A stretch of 48,374 nt of DNA from Clostridia bacterium (GTDB lineage Bacteria > Bacillota > Clostridia > Christensenellales > Aristaeellaceae). The DNA lies in assembly GCA_017501255.1 (NCBI GenBank), contig JAFVXE010000012.1, positions 1 to 48,374 of the forward strand, in the 5' to 3' direction. Below are positions 1-7,490 of the stretch, piece by piece. The notes beneath the pieces were generated by a model, which worked only from the letters and a program-made list of their open reading frames with translations, was not told where the DNA came from and made no database searches. Position 1 is the first letter of the stretch. Each line of letters starts with the position of its first letter. A program made the position numbers and the translations under genes.

Positions 1-810
1 AGGAGTGAACCAGTATTCGCCAGCAGGCTGATCGGCCTTGGTTTCGCTCAGCAGCACAGCACCGGTGGTAATATCCACATAGTTGATCACGATGCTGCCG
101 GTCTTGGGGATGGGCTGCATCTGGAAATTGATCTCGTTGGATGCGCTGCCGTCATCATAGATAACAGCACTCTGGGAATCGCCGTTTACCAGCTGATACT
201 CCGGGAACTCGCCCGCGCGGTCAGGGCTGAACCAGTATTCGCCGGGCAACAGGTCATCAGAGGTATGGCTGAGCAGCACCTCACCGGTGGCCATATCCAC
301 ATAGTTGATGGTGATATTGCCATACACCGGTTCGGGTTCGGGTTCCGGTTCCGGCTCGGGCTGAGGCATGGGAGCAGAGGACAGGTACAGCGGGTAGGAG
401 GCAAAGGGTACGCCGTCCTCAGCCGTTGCAAACAGATCCACATTGCAGGTAACGCTCATGCCGTCCATATCGGGAGCATTCACCGCATAGTAGGGGCTGG
501 TTCCATCCAGCGGGCTGTAGCTGCCGTCCATGGGCATGGCCACCACAGTAACACCCGCATCCCAGTTGATGTTCTCAGGCATCTGCGCCCAGTACACCAC
601 CTGATCCATATTGGCGCCGGTGACGCTGGGATACACCGATACCATATTGGGGTTGCCGTCCCAATCGGTGTAGTTGACGGTGAGAACCGGCAGGGTGGAT
701 ACATCCATTGCCAGCGCAGCCACCGGCATGATCACCTGGCTGATCAGCATCAGCAGGGTCATCAGCAGCGCTGCCATTCTCTTTACGGGGTATGGATAGG
801 TTCTGTTCAT
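1..810 (-). CDS. Secreted MucBP-like repeat surface protein, N-terminal part (runs off window)
   Basis: Reading back from ATG at 810 the frame stays open to base 1 (270 codons, no stop), so the gene is cut by the window edge. Residues 1-35 form a signal peptide: basic start, hydrophobic LLMTLLMLISQ, then an A-L-A-type cleavage site. A unique domain follows (about 36-147), then a Pro-Glu linker of five PE pairs (about 151-161). After it come repeats starting ITINYVDMATGEVLL and VINYVDITTGAVLL about 74 residues apart, each followed by a PGEYWF/AGEYWF motif. These resemble MucBP-type or related beta-rich adhesin repeats; the identification is by look only. AGGAGG lies just upstream of the ATG. 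A cell-wall-linked or secreted protein is inferred; a sorting signal would lie outside the window. Confidence 0.85.
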   Translation of the reverse strand, partial: MNRTYPYPVKRMAALLMTLLMLISQVIMPVAALAMDVSTLPVLTVNYTDWDGNPNMVSVYPSVTGANMDQVVYWAQMPENINWDAGVTVVAMPMDGSYSPLDGTSPYYAVNAPDMDGMSVTCNVDLFATAEDGVPFASYPLYLSSAPMPQPEPEPEPEPEPVYGNITINYVDMATGEVLLSHTSDDLLPGEYWFSPDRAGEFPEYQLVNGDSQSAVIYDDGSASNEINFQMQPIPKTGSIVINYVDITTGAVLLSETKADQPAGEYWFTP

Positions 811-921
811 CCTGTGCTCCTCCTTCATTTGCCCGGTTTGTGGCTAATTCAGGTTCACGCCGCCAAAGCGACGGTTGTTTTGTGAAAATATACGCTTGCG
901 ATATGCTTGCATACTAAATCT

Positions 922-951
922 ATTGTACGTTGTCACAGCCTGTCCTGTCAA
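922..951 (-). promoter_or_regulatory. Sigma-A promoter of the repeat surface protein gene
   Basis: On the minus strand TTGACA (951-946) and TACAAT (927-922) are separated by 18 bases. The start codon is at 810, leaving a leader of about 105 nt. The remaining sequence up to the NUDIX gene at 1102 holds no other gene that I can support. Confidence 0.75.
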
Positions 952-1101
952 GAAAACAGAAGGGAAAGTTCCTTTGAAATTCGTACCGTTTCTGTTTTTG
1001 TTACAGGTATTTCCCGATTCTTTTTTCCATTCGCAAGGGAGAAGGGCTGCCCGTGGCGAATAGTACAAAGACAGATTATTTAGCTTTGGAGGCTATGACT
1101 T

Positions 1102-1665
1102 ATGAGCGACCAGCACCTGCTTTCCGAAACCCTGTCCCAGAAAACCGTCTATAACGGTCTGATCATCGATGTGGCCCATATGCAGGTACGCCTGCCCAAC
1201 GGCGAGGAAATGACGCTGGAAGCGGTGCTGCACAAAGGCGCAGCCGCCGTGGTGCCCGTGGATGCAGAGGATAACATCTATCTGGTGCGCCAGCACCGTG
1301 CCGTTGCCGGGCTTTTGACGCTGGAGATTCCCGCCGGAAAGCTGGATTATGTGGGCGAGCCTCACATTGCCTGCGCCGAGCGGGAATTGCAGGAGGAAAC
1401 CGGCCTCAAGTGCGAAAAGCTGGAGCATTTGACCGATCTGGTCACCACGCCCGCCTTCTGCACCGAAAAAATCGGTATCTTCCTGGCCACCGGCCTGAGC
1501 CAGCATGAGAACCATCTGGATGACGACGAGTTCATTGATGTGGTGAAAATGCCTCTGAGCGATGCTGTACGCCTGGTTATGCAGGGTGAAATCCCCGATG
1601 CCAAAACCATCGCCGGCGTGCTGATGGCCTGGCAGAAGCTGCACGGCCCGGATGCCTGCAAATAA
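1102..1665 (+). CDS. NUDIX hydrolase, ADP-ribose pyrophosphatase-like
   Basis: 187 aa, about the length of bacterial ADP-ribose pyrophosphatases. It carries a Nudix box with E-x7-RELQEETGL (around residues 86-102), preceded by IPAGKLD as in the ADPRase subfamily. The gap between the first Gly and Glu is one residue longer than the usual GX5E. Family members hydrolyse nucleoside diphosphates linked to another moiety, here probably ADP-ribose, in the cytoplasm. The ATG has TTGGAGG about 9 bases upstream. It is the first gene of a plus-strand run reaching thymidine kinase, with no terminator seen between genes. Confidence 0.9.
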   Translation: MSDQHLLSETLSQKTVYNGLIIDVAHMQVRLPNGEEMTLEAVLHKGAAAVVPVDAEDNIYLVRQHRAVAGLLTLEIPAGKLDYVGEPHIACAERELQEETGLKCEKLEHLTDLVTTPAFCTEKIGIFLATGLSQHENHLDDDEFIDVVKMPLSDAVRLVMQGEIPDAKTIAGVLMAWQKLHGPDACK

Positions 1666-1734
1666 TCAACGTTCCAGCGCCCCCATCCCCTGCCTTTTGG
1701 CAAGGAAAAATCCACCAAAGGAGGGCCATGTGCT

Positions 1735-1875
1735 ATGAAGAAACTTCGGCTCCGCATCAGTCCCTTTATGCTGCTGATGCTGGCATTCCTGGTTCTGCTT
1801 GCGCTGGGCATCCTCATCATCGTGCTGGGTATGCAGCCGCCCAGAATCACCTATTCGCTGCCCTACACCGTCTGA
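1735..1875 (+). CDS. 46-aa single-pass membrane peptide
   Basis: Short ORF starting MKKLRLRISPFML with a strong AAAGGAGGG about 9 bases upstream of the ATG. It has a basic N-terminus, one hydrophobic segment (about residues 11-33) and a short C-terminal tail ending PYTV. It stops 17 bases before the next start, so it fits the operon. A longer reading frame overlaps it in another register but has no ribosome site of its own. I do not recognise a family. The spacing and ribosome site argue that it is a real small gene of unknown function. Confidence 0.7.
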   Translation: MKKLRLRISPFMLLMLAFLVLLALGILIIVLGMQPPRITYSLPYTV

Positions 1876-1892
1876 AAACGTCAGGAGCCGTT

Positions 1893-2486
1893 ATGCAACC
1901 CTATCTGGATATTTTTACCCACTTGCCCACCATCCGCACCGAGCGGCTGATCCTGCGCAGTGCCCGGATGAGCGATGCACAGGATCTTTACGAATACTCT
2001 TCCGACCCGGAAGTGGCCCGCCATGTGCTCTGGACGGCGCATACCTCCATCAACCAGACCCGCAACTATATCCGTTACCTGCTGCGCCAGTACCGCAGCG
2101 GTTCCCCCTCCAGCTATGTGATCGCTCTGCGGGAGACGGGAAAGGTGATCGGCACCATCGGCTATATGTGGATCAAGCCCGAGGATCGTTCCGGAGAAGT
2201 GGGCTACAGCCTGCACCGGGGGTACTGGAATCAGGGACTGATGACCGAAGCGCTGGAAGCCATTCTGGCTTTTGGTTTCCTCAAGCTGAACCTGAACCGG
2301 ATCGAAGCCCAGCACGAAACCGCCAACCCTGCCAGCGGACGGGTGATGCAGCACGTGCATATGCAGCACGAGGGCACCCTGCGCCAGCGGGTATACAACA
2401 AGGGGCGTTACGTGGATGTGGAGCTGTACGCCATCCTGCGCAAGGATTACCGGGCACCTGCAGCACTGCGGGACGCCATCGACTAA
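1893..2486 (+). CDS. GNAT N-acetyltransferase, RimJ/RimL-like
   Basis: 197 aa. The N-terminal TERLILRSARMSDAQDLYEY, the central VIGTIGYM strand, the GYSLHRGYWNQGLMTEAL acetyl-CoA loop region and the C-terminal RIEAQHETANPASGRVM are hallmarks of the RimJ/RimL (COG1670) branch. That branch acetylates protein N-termini or small amines. I start at the ATG at 1893, which has CAGGAG upstream; the open frame extends further 5' but that part overlaps the 46-aa peptide gene in another frame and lacks family similarity. The substrate cannot be read from the sequence. It precedes the lipoprotein gene by 12 bases. Confidence 0.88.
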   Translation: MQPYLDIFTHLPTIRTERLILRSARMSDAQDLYEYSSDPEVARHVLWTAHTSINQTRNYIRYLLRQYRSGSPSSYVIALRETGKVIGTIGYMWIKPEDRSGEVGYSLHRGYWNQGLMTEALEAILAFGFLKLNLNRIEAQHETANPASGRVMQHVHMQHEGTLRQRVYNKGRYVDVELYAILRKDYRAPAALRDAID

Positions 2487-2498
2487 GGAGACGATGCT

Positions 2499-3290
2499 AT
2501 GCCGAAAAAAACGAGATTACTCCTTCCCCTGCTGCTGTGCCTGCTACTTTTGCTCAGCAGCTGCACCCCGAACCACAACAAGGCTTACAACGACGCCGTG
2601 GAGGCTTTCGCCGACGGCGAATACGCCGATGCTGCCGATGCCTTCGAAAAGCTGGGCGACTATTCCAATGCGCCCACCTACGCCGCCTATTCCCGCGGAC
2701 TGGTGCTGTTTGATCAGGGCCAGTACATTGCAGCAGAACCCTATTTTGCCAAGGTGCGGGATTTTATGTACGGCGAGACCCGCTACCAATACTGTCACGG
2801 TGCGCTGCTGGAAAGCAACGGACAGTATGCGGAAGCAGCCGCCACCTTCCTGGCGCTGGGCGACTATGAGGACGCTGCCATCCTGTACCGCTACAACAAC
2901 GCCCGCCACGCCGAGAATAACAACGACTACGAAACCGCCCTTTACGACTACCAGCTGGCCGGAGATTACAGCGACGCTGCCACCCGGCTGGATACCCTGC
3001 GCACGCTGGTATACGATCAGGCAACGCTTCTGTTGGCACAGGCCAATTACGAAGCAGCCCTCAACCTGTTCACCATGCTGGGTACCTATTACGACAGTGC
3101 GGAGCAGGCCCGCATCTGCAAACAGCATTTCCGGGATGCCCGCTACGCCGAGGGAGAGATCCTCTATAACAACGGCGACCTGCAGGGCGCATACGATATT
3201 TTCATCAGCCTCACCGGCTTTAGTGATGCCACCGCCCGTGCAGAAGAAATTGGACTGATGCTCGGCATCGAGTTGCCCACTGTGGAATAA
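2499..3290 (+). CDS. TPR-like repeat lipoprotein
   Basis: 263 aa. A lipoprotein signal peptide (poly-Leu core ending LLSSC) predicts lipidation at about Cys 22. The mature part is a series of helical repeats with the recurrent pattern F-x-x-LGDY-x-x-A (EKLGDYSNA, LALGDYEDA, QLAGDYSDA, TMLGTYYDS), as in tetratricopeptide-like repeats of clostridial surface lipoproteins. The likely role is an extracellular scaffold or protein-binding module; no enzyme motif is visible. The start has AAGGAGACG upstream. It sits between the GNAT and thymidine kinase genes in one transcription unit. Confidence 0.85.
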   Translation: MPKKTRLLLPLLLCLLLLLSSCTPNHNKAYNDAVEAFADGEYADAADAFEKLGDYSNAPTYAAYSRGLVLFDQGQYIAAEPYFAKVRDFMYGETRYQYCHGALLESNGQYAEAAATFLALGDYEDAAILYRYNNARHAENNNDYETALYDYQLAGDYSDAATRLDTLRTLVYDQATLLLAQANYEAALNLFTMLGTYYDSAEQARICKQHFRDARYAEGEILYNNGDLQGAYDIFISLTGFSDATARAEEIGLMLGIELPTVE

Positions 3291-3308
3291 CAAAGGAGAG
3301 ACATTTCA

Positions 3309-3866
3309 ATGGCCAAACTGTACTTCCGTTATGGAGCCATGGGTTCCAGCAAAACTGCCAATGCCATTATGGTGCGCCACAACTACATGGAGCGGGGACA
3401 GCGTGTGCTGATGCTCAAGCCCCGTCTGGATAACCGGGACGGCGCCACCACCATTGCCAGCCGCTGCGGCCTTCAGTGCGAATGCGCCTATATCGAGGAT
3501 TTAGGCGACTATAACGCCAAGGAATTCGACTGCCTCATCGTGGATGAGGCCCAGTTCCTGACCAAAGCCCAGGTGGAAGCGCTGGTGCACGTGGTGGATG
3601 TGGATCGTGTGCCCGTCATTGCCTACGGCCTCCGGGCGGATTTCCAGGGCAACCTGTTCGAGGGCAGCCAGTGGCTGCTGGCCTGGGCTGATACCATCGA
3701 GGAAGTGAAAACCATCTGCTGGTGCGGCAAAAAAGCCACCTGCAATGCCCGTGTACAGAACGGCCGGGTGGTGAAGGAAGGCGAACAGGTCATGCTGGGC
3801 GGCAACGAAAGCTATGTGAGCCTGTGCCGCAAGCACTGGGCGGAAGGACGGCTCAAGCCGGAATGA
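3309..3866 (+). CDS. tdk: Thymidine kinase (type II)
   Basis: 185 aa. It phosphorylates thymidine to dTMP with ATP in pyrimidine salvage. Visible motifs are the P-loop GAMGSSKT (residues 9-16), the Walker B-like DEAQF, the substrate-site YGLRADFQG, and the zinc and lasso region ICWCGKKAT...GEQVMLGGNESYVSLCRKHW, which resembles the E. coli-type enzyme closely. Length is normal. AAAGGAGAG precedes the ATG. It is the last gene of the plus-strand run, followed by a strong hairpin. Confidence 0.97.
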   Translation: MAKLYFRYGAMGSSKTANAIMVRHNYMERGQRVLMLKPRLDNRDGATTIASRCGLQCECAYIEDLGDYNAKEFDCLIVDEAQFLTKAQVEALVHVVDVDRVPVIAYGLRADFQGNLFEGSQWLLAWADTIEEVKTICWCGKKATCNARVQNGRVVKEGEQVMLGGNESYVSLCRKHWAEGRLKPE

Positions 3867-3898
3867 TGTGAGCGTTCCTTCTCACTGCAAAAGAATAA

Positions 3899-3943
3899 AC
3901 AAAACAGGATGTTGCAAGTGTGGTTTGCAACATCCTGTTTTGT
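3899..3943 (+). terminator. Rho-independent terminator after tdk, probably bidirectional
   Basis: Perfect 19-bp stem (3899-3917 with 3925-3943) and a 7-base loop. The 3' arm ends CTGTTTTGT and the opposite strand likewise ends in a T-rich stretch. It lies between convergent genes (tdk and the acyltransferase ending at 4002) and may serve both. Confidence 0.85.
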
Positions 3944-4001
3944 TATGTCATTATGAATGCATAGGCATACCAATCGGTTATGCGATCAGCGCTTCCCATG
4001 C

Positions 4002-5165
4002 TTACCCCTTCACCGGGGGCAGGATGGGCTGTTTGGGATGCAGTATCTTGCGCAACAACAGCGTCGCCGGGATGGAGCAAGCCGCCACCACCAGCGTGTA
4101 CAGGAACACATTCTTGATGTATTTCAGGCTCTTGACCACATCAAAGAAGTTGAAGCCGAACAGATCGATAAACAGCGCATGGATCAGATAGAACTCCAGC
4201 GTTACAGCGCCCATGAATGCCAGCACTTTGTTGCCGATTTTCACCTTCATGCCCAGCAGCACAAAGAACAAAACAAACATCAGCTCGGGGCCCTGCTCTG
4301 CCAGCACCGTTACGATGCGCCTCAAGAACCGCTCAGAGAACACCTTGTTCCATTCGCAGTAGTAGCCGTAAGCGTTGCGTGCATACTCTGCCAGATAGTA
4401 CAGCCCGAAGCCCAGCACCACGCACAGGATGATGGCAGGCCACCAGCATTTTTTCATCACCCGGACGAAACCATCCTTGTACTTGCCAAACAGCAGACCC
4501 AGCGGGAAGAACAGTGCGGAATTGTACCACCATTCGCCCTTCATCCACCAGTCGTTGTGGTCGGTAGCGCAGCCGATGAGCACCCAGCACAGAATGAGGG
4601 CGAAAACACCGGTAATGGCCCAGCCTTCCTTCTTGATAAAGCGGAAGCACAGGTAGAACATCAGGTAGAAGATGGGCATGGCGATGACAAACCATGCATT
4701 GGGGTTGGCCTGCTGCAAGCCGATGATATAGTAGATGATCCGTGGAGTATCAATCTTTTCGCCCATGAGCAGGCGCACCACAAGGAAGATCCATTCCGTT
4801 ACATAGAACGCCACCACCAGCGGCAATACCCGGCGGCGGATGAAGCCTTTCAGGTAGTTCTCCTTGCGTTTCCAGCTCACATACAGGCCATAGCCGGAGC
4901 AGAGCAGGAAAAAGCCCACCAGAAAGTAACCGATGGGTACAAAGAAATCCAGACCGGGACGGATATACCACTTCTGAAGCCACGGGGCGCAGGTTTTCTG
5001 GCCCGCATGGTGCAGCATGATGCACACAGCAAAAAAGCCCTGCCACATCTTGCTCTGATCCAGCGAGAAAAACTCTTCATTCCACTGTTTGCGGCCATAC
5101 CACTTGCTGCCCCAGAAAAGCAGCAACAGCACCAGCGGATAATACAGGTAAACCAGCTTATCCAT
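4002..5165 (-). CDS. Acyltransferase-3 family membrane protein
   Basis: 387 aa, about ten predicted membrane helices. Near the N-terminus KMWQGFFAVCIMLHHAG contains the His pair typical of the acyltransferase-3 family (OafA/WecH-like), which O-acylate sugars or other cell-surface molecules using a cytoplasmic acyl donor. The start at 5165 is chosen because AAGGAG lies 8 bases upstream; an in-frame ATG at 5171 is too close to it. It has its own promoter and convergent termination with tdk. The substrate is unknown; an envelope polysaccharide or teichoic acid is a plausible target. Confidence 0.85.
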   Translation of the reverse strand: MDKLVYLYYPLVLLLLFWGSKWYGRKQWNEEFFSLDQSKMWQGFFAVCIMLHHAGQKTCAPWLQKWYIRPGLDFFVPIGYFLVGFFLLCSGYGLYVSWKRKENYLKGFIRRRVLPLVVAFYVTEWIFLVVRLLMGEKIDTPRIIYYIIGLQQANPNAWFVIAMPIFYLMFYLCFRFIKKEGWAITGVFALILCWVLIGCATDHNDWWMKGEWWYNSALFFPLGLLFGKYKDGFVRVMKKCWWPAIILCVVLGFGLYYLAEYARNAYGYYCEWNKVFSERFLRRIVTVLAEQGPELMFVLFFVLLGMKVKIGNKVLAFMGAVTLEFYLIHALFIDLFGFNFFDVVKSLKYIKNVFLYTLVVAACSIPATLLLRKILHPKQPILPPVKG

Positions 5166-5218
5166 TCTCATTTCTCCTTGGTATGCGTTTGTTCCGCTGC
5201 CAATGGCAGCTGAAGGGT

Positions 5219-5247
5219 ATTGTATCATCCTCCGGGAGCATGGTCAA
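5219..5247 (-). promoter_or_regulatory. Promoter of the acyltransferase gene, inside an inverted repeat
   Basis: Minus strand TTGACC (5247-5242), 17 bases, TACAAT (5224-5219). An 11-bp inverted repeat (5226-5236 with 5260-5270, CATCCTCCGGG and its complement) brackets the -35 box and fills most of the spacer. It could be the terminator stem of the upstream GNAT gene or a regulator site. Confidence 0.7.
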
Positions 5248-5281
5248 TGTGTCCGGCAGCCCGGAGGATGAAATCCAATCG

Positions 5282-5707
5282 TTATTTTTCAATCCATTTA
5301 GACATGGCCGGCCCGCTGTGGTCATTGGGAAGGACGGTATAGCCGCATTTGGCATAGAAATCCTCCTTGCCCTTGGCGCTGACCAGCTCCAAATATCCAT
5401 TCCAGCCTGGCTTCAGTTGATCGGCAATGTAGTTTTCCACATGGCCAAGCAGCTGACGGCCGATCCCCTGCCCCTGATACGCAGGCTCCACCACGAAATC
5501 CTTCAGAAAGAAGGACATGGCTCCGTCTCCCAAAAGCCTTGCCATGGCAATGGTGATTCCTTCCCGGCATACCGAAAAGGTGGCCCAGCTGCCCTGCAGG
5601 GAGGTTTCCACCATATCCCGGGGCGGTTCACCCCAGCCTGCGCTGGCAAAGAGGCGGATAAAGTCATCGGCATTCAGTTGGTTATTGATCATGGTATATT
5701 CACTCAT
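5282..5707 (-). CDS. GNAT N-acetyltransferase
   Basis: 141 aa. FVVEPAYQGQGIGRQLL is motif A of the GNAT fold (acetyl-CoA pyrophosphate loop Q-x-x-G-x-G), and FYAKCGYTVLPND is the terminal motif B-like strand, typical of small stand-alone acetyltransferases. Start at 5707 with AAGGAGAAA upstream; an ATG 21 bases further up lacks a ribosome site. It follows the ABC-F gene by 59 bases with no obvious terminator between, so probably shares its transcript. Substrate unknown; a drug or aminoglycoside-like role is suggested only by the neighbour. Confidence 0.85.
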   Translation of the reverse strand: MSEYTMINNQLNADDFIRLFASAGWGEPPRDMVETSLQGSWATFSVCREGITIAMARLLGDGAMSFFLKDFVVEPAYQGQGIGRQLLGHVENYIADQLKPGWNGYLELVSAKGKEDFYAKCGYTVLPNDHSGPAMSKWIEK

Positions 5708-5766
5708 AGCAATTTCTCCTTTCCCCATGGAGCATTTTTCTCAAGCGGCATGGTTTCTGTTGCCAT

Positions 5767-7248
5767 TTATCCCAGTTTCACCACTTGTGCCCCAATATTC
5801 TCCAAAAACACTTTGTCGTGCTCCACAATCAAAAGCGTTGGGGCATATTCCAGTATCAATTCCTCCACCTGACGGCGACTGAGCACATCGATATAGTTCA
5901 GGGGTTCATCCCACACATACAGGTGGGCAGGGCTGGACAGGCTGGCAGCCAGCAGCACCTTTTTCTTCTGCCCCTGAGAGAAGTATTGCAGGGGACGGTC
6001 AAACTGCTCCCGGCTCAACCCCATATTGCGAAGGATGGCCTTGAACAGGGTTTCATCCAGCCCATTGGCTGAAATATACTCCCTGAGCCCGCCACTGAGG
6101 CCCTCCGTGGACTGGGGTACATAGGAAACCGTCAGCCCGGTGGCGATGGAAATCCCACCGGTCAGCGATCCGCCCACACCGCACAGGGCTTTGAGCACGC
6201 TGCTTTTGCCGCAGCCGTTCTGACCGCTGAGGGCAATGCGGTCCCCCTGCTGCACCTGAAAGCGGATGTTCTCACACACGATACGCCCATCATAGGCCAC
6301 TTTGCCATCCTCCACCCGGAGGAGCACCTGCTTGGGGTGGCGCAGGGTGGTCAGTTTCAGGTCGCCCACCTGCTCCACGTTTTTGAGCAGTTTCCCTTTT
6401 TCCTCCATTTCCTTTTCCCGACGGCGCTGGATATTCTTCGCCCGCTTCATCAAAGCGGCGCTGCGGGCACCCACGAAGCCTCTGTCAAGAGAGGCTACCT
6501 GGCTTTCCGCCACATGGAACTTGCCCTTTTCCGCTTTGGCGCTGAAAGCCGCCGCCTGCCTGGCGCTGGCGCCCAGACGGGCAATATCCCGGCGCAGGGT
6601 TTCATTCTGGGCGGCTTCGCTCTGGTTTTGCAGATCAAAAGCAGATTCCCAGGTATCGTAATCTCCCTGCATCACCGTGATTTTGGAACGCTCCATGGCC
6701 ATCACATGGTCGATGCAGCGGTTGAGGAACGCACGGTCGTGGCTGACCAGCAAAAAACCATCCTTACGGCTCAGGTAGTCGGCCACCAGCGCACGGCCAT
6801 GCAGATCCAGATGGTTGGTGGGTTCATCAATCAGGGGATACACATCATCCCGGGCAAAAAGGGCGCACAGCAGGGCCTTGGTCTGCTCCCCGTTGCTCAA
6901 TGTGGCAAAGGGCCGCTCCAATGCTTCCTCACTGCCGAAAAGCTGGTTCCACTCGCACAGGAAGCGCCAGTCCTCCGTATCCGGCGCAGCCTGACGCATC
7001 ACCTCCATGGTTTGCAGGGATGCATCCGGCACCGGGAAGGGAAAATACACCGCTTTCAGCGGCATATGAATTTTTCCGCCTGCATCCAGCTCGCCGCAGA
7101 GCAGGCGCAAAAGCGTGGTTTTGCCCCGGCCGTTTCTGCCGGTGAGGCCAAGCCGCCACGAGGTATCCAGCCGCGCGGTCAGGTTTTCGAATACGGGGTC
7201 GGGGCTGCCATCATAGGTATAGGTCAGGTTTTGAATGGTCATGTTCAT
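5767..7248 (-). CDS. ABC-F ATPase, Lsa/CplR-type ribosome protection (antibiotic resistance) protein
   Basis: 493 aa, two ATPase domains and no membrane segment. Domain 1: Walker A GRNGRGKTT (38-46), signature LSNGEQ (117-122), Walker B LIDEPTNHLD (139-148). Linker about 200-290, the arm that reaches into the ribosome in this family. Domain 2: Walker A GQNGCGKSS (342-350), signature FSQGQ (423-427), Walker B VWDEPLNYID (445-454). The LIDEPTNHLD and WDEPLNYID forms are what I know from the Lsa/Vga/CplR resistance group, which displaces lincosamides, pleuromutilins and streptogramin A from the peptidyl-transferase centre. Start at 7248 follows AAGGAGGG. The frame remains open upstream to 7383, but that stretch is leader RNA. 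The regulated leader supports a drug-inducible role. Confidence 0.88.
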   Translation of the reverse strand: MNMTIQNLTYTYDGSPDPVFENLTARLDTSWRLGLTGRNGRGKTTLLRLLCGELDAGGKIHMPLKAVYFPFPVPDASLQTMEVMRQAAPDTEDWRFLCEWNQLFGSEEALERPFATLSNGEQTKALLCALFARDDVYPLIDEPTNHLDLHGRALVADYLSRKDGFLLVSHDRAFLNRCIDHVMAMERSKITVMQGDYDTWESAFDLQNQSEAAQNETLRRDIARLGASARQAAAFSAKAEKGKFHVAESQVASLDRGFVGARSAALMKRAKNIQRRREKEMEEKGKLLKNVEQVGDLKLTTLRHPKQVLLRVEDGKVAYDGRIVCENIRFQVQQGDRIALSGQNGCGKSSVLKALCGVGGSLTGGISIATGLTVSYVPQSTEGLSGGLREYISANGLDETLFKAILRNMGLSREQFDRPLQYFSQGQKKKVLLAASLSSPAHLYVWDEPLNYIDVLSRRQVEELILEYAPTLLIVEHDKVFLENIGAQVVKLG

Positions 7249-7299
7249 GGGGATCCCTCCTTGGAAAAAGCCAAGGGAACAGCAGGAAAAGAACGCAAC

Positions 7300-7330
7300 A
7301 AAAAAACGAAGCCCACAGATGCGCTTCTTT
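7300..7330 (-). terminator. Attenuator-like terminator in the ABC-F leader
   Basis: Minus strand AAAGAAGC, 10-base loop region, GCTTC, then G and seven T (7306-7300). The stem is 5 bp plus one further C-G pair past a G.G mismatch, so modest in strength, as expected for a conditional terminator. It lies about 50 nt upstream of the ABC-F start. Confidence 0.6.
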
Positions 7331-7422
7331 AGATCCTGCCAAGGCAAGCAAAATACACCGCCCGGTTCTGCCCGGCGGCTCATGCTTACACATTCCCTTT
7401 CAAAGTTCAGGGTGCGGCAGGA

Positions 7423-7434
7423 TTATTTGCGCAT
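7423..7434 (-). CDS. Three-codon upstream ORF (MRK) in the ABC-F leader
   Basis: ATG CGC AAA TAA on the minus strand. GGAG (7446-7443) lies exactly 8 bases upstream, an ideal Shine-Dalgarno distance. Very short uORFs that sense ribosome-targeting drugs are known in leaders of ABC-F genes such as lmo0919 of Listeria and vmlR of Bacillus. That this one works as a sensor is inference from its position. Confidence 0.55.
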   Translation of the reverse strand: MRK

Positions 7435-7490
7435 CTTTCCAACTCCGTTTCTATGGTCAAATCAATTGTGTTCCGAGGAACAACAGGATG

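Larger units (their letters stand above)
7249..7490 (-). promoter_or_regulatory. Long regulatory leader of the ABC-F gene
   Basis: About 235 nt separate the promoter from the ABC-F start. In transcript order it holds: a uORF MRK-stop (7434-7423); ATCCTGCC directly after it (7423-7416); a GC hairpin CCGCC...GGCGG; a segment CCTTGGCAGGAT (7344-7333); a terminator stem with seven U (7330-7300); and a hairpin CCTTGG/CCAAGG (7276-7259) that covers half of the Shine-Dalgarno sequence. CCTTGGCAGGAT can pair with either the uORF-adjacent ATCCTGCC or the Shine-Dalgarno CCAAGG. This is the layout of a drug-sensing attenuator as known for other ABC-F genes. I have not folded it by computation. Confidence 0.7.

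Noticed and set aside
1799..2713. 304-codon frame overlapping the GNAT and lipoprotein genes
   Set aside because: Different register from both conserved proteins, Pro/Arg/His-rich, no ribosome site.
7249..7383. In-frame N-terminal extension of the ABC-F protein by 45 residues
   Set aside because: The Shine-Dalgarno AAGGAGGG sits before 7248, ABC-F proteins of this group start there, and the extension coincides with the leader hairpins.
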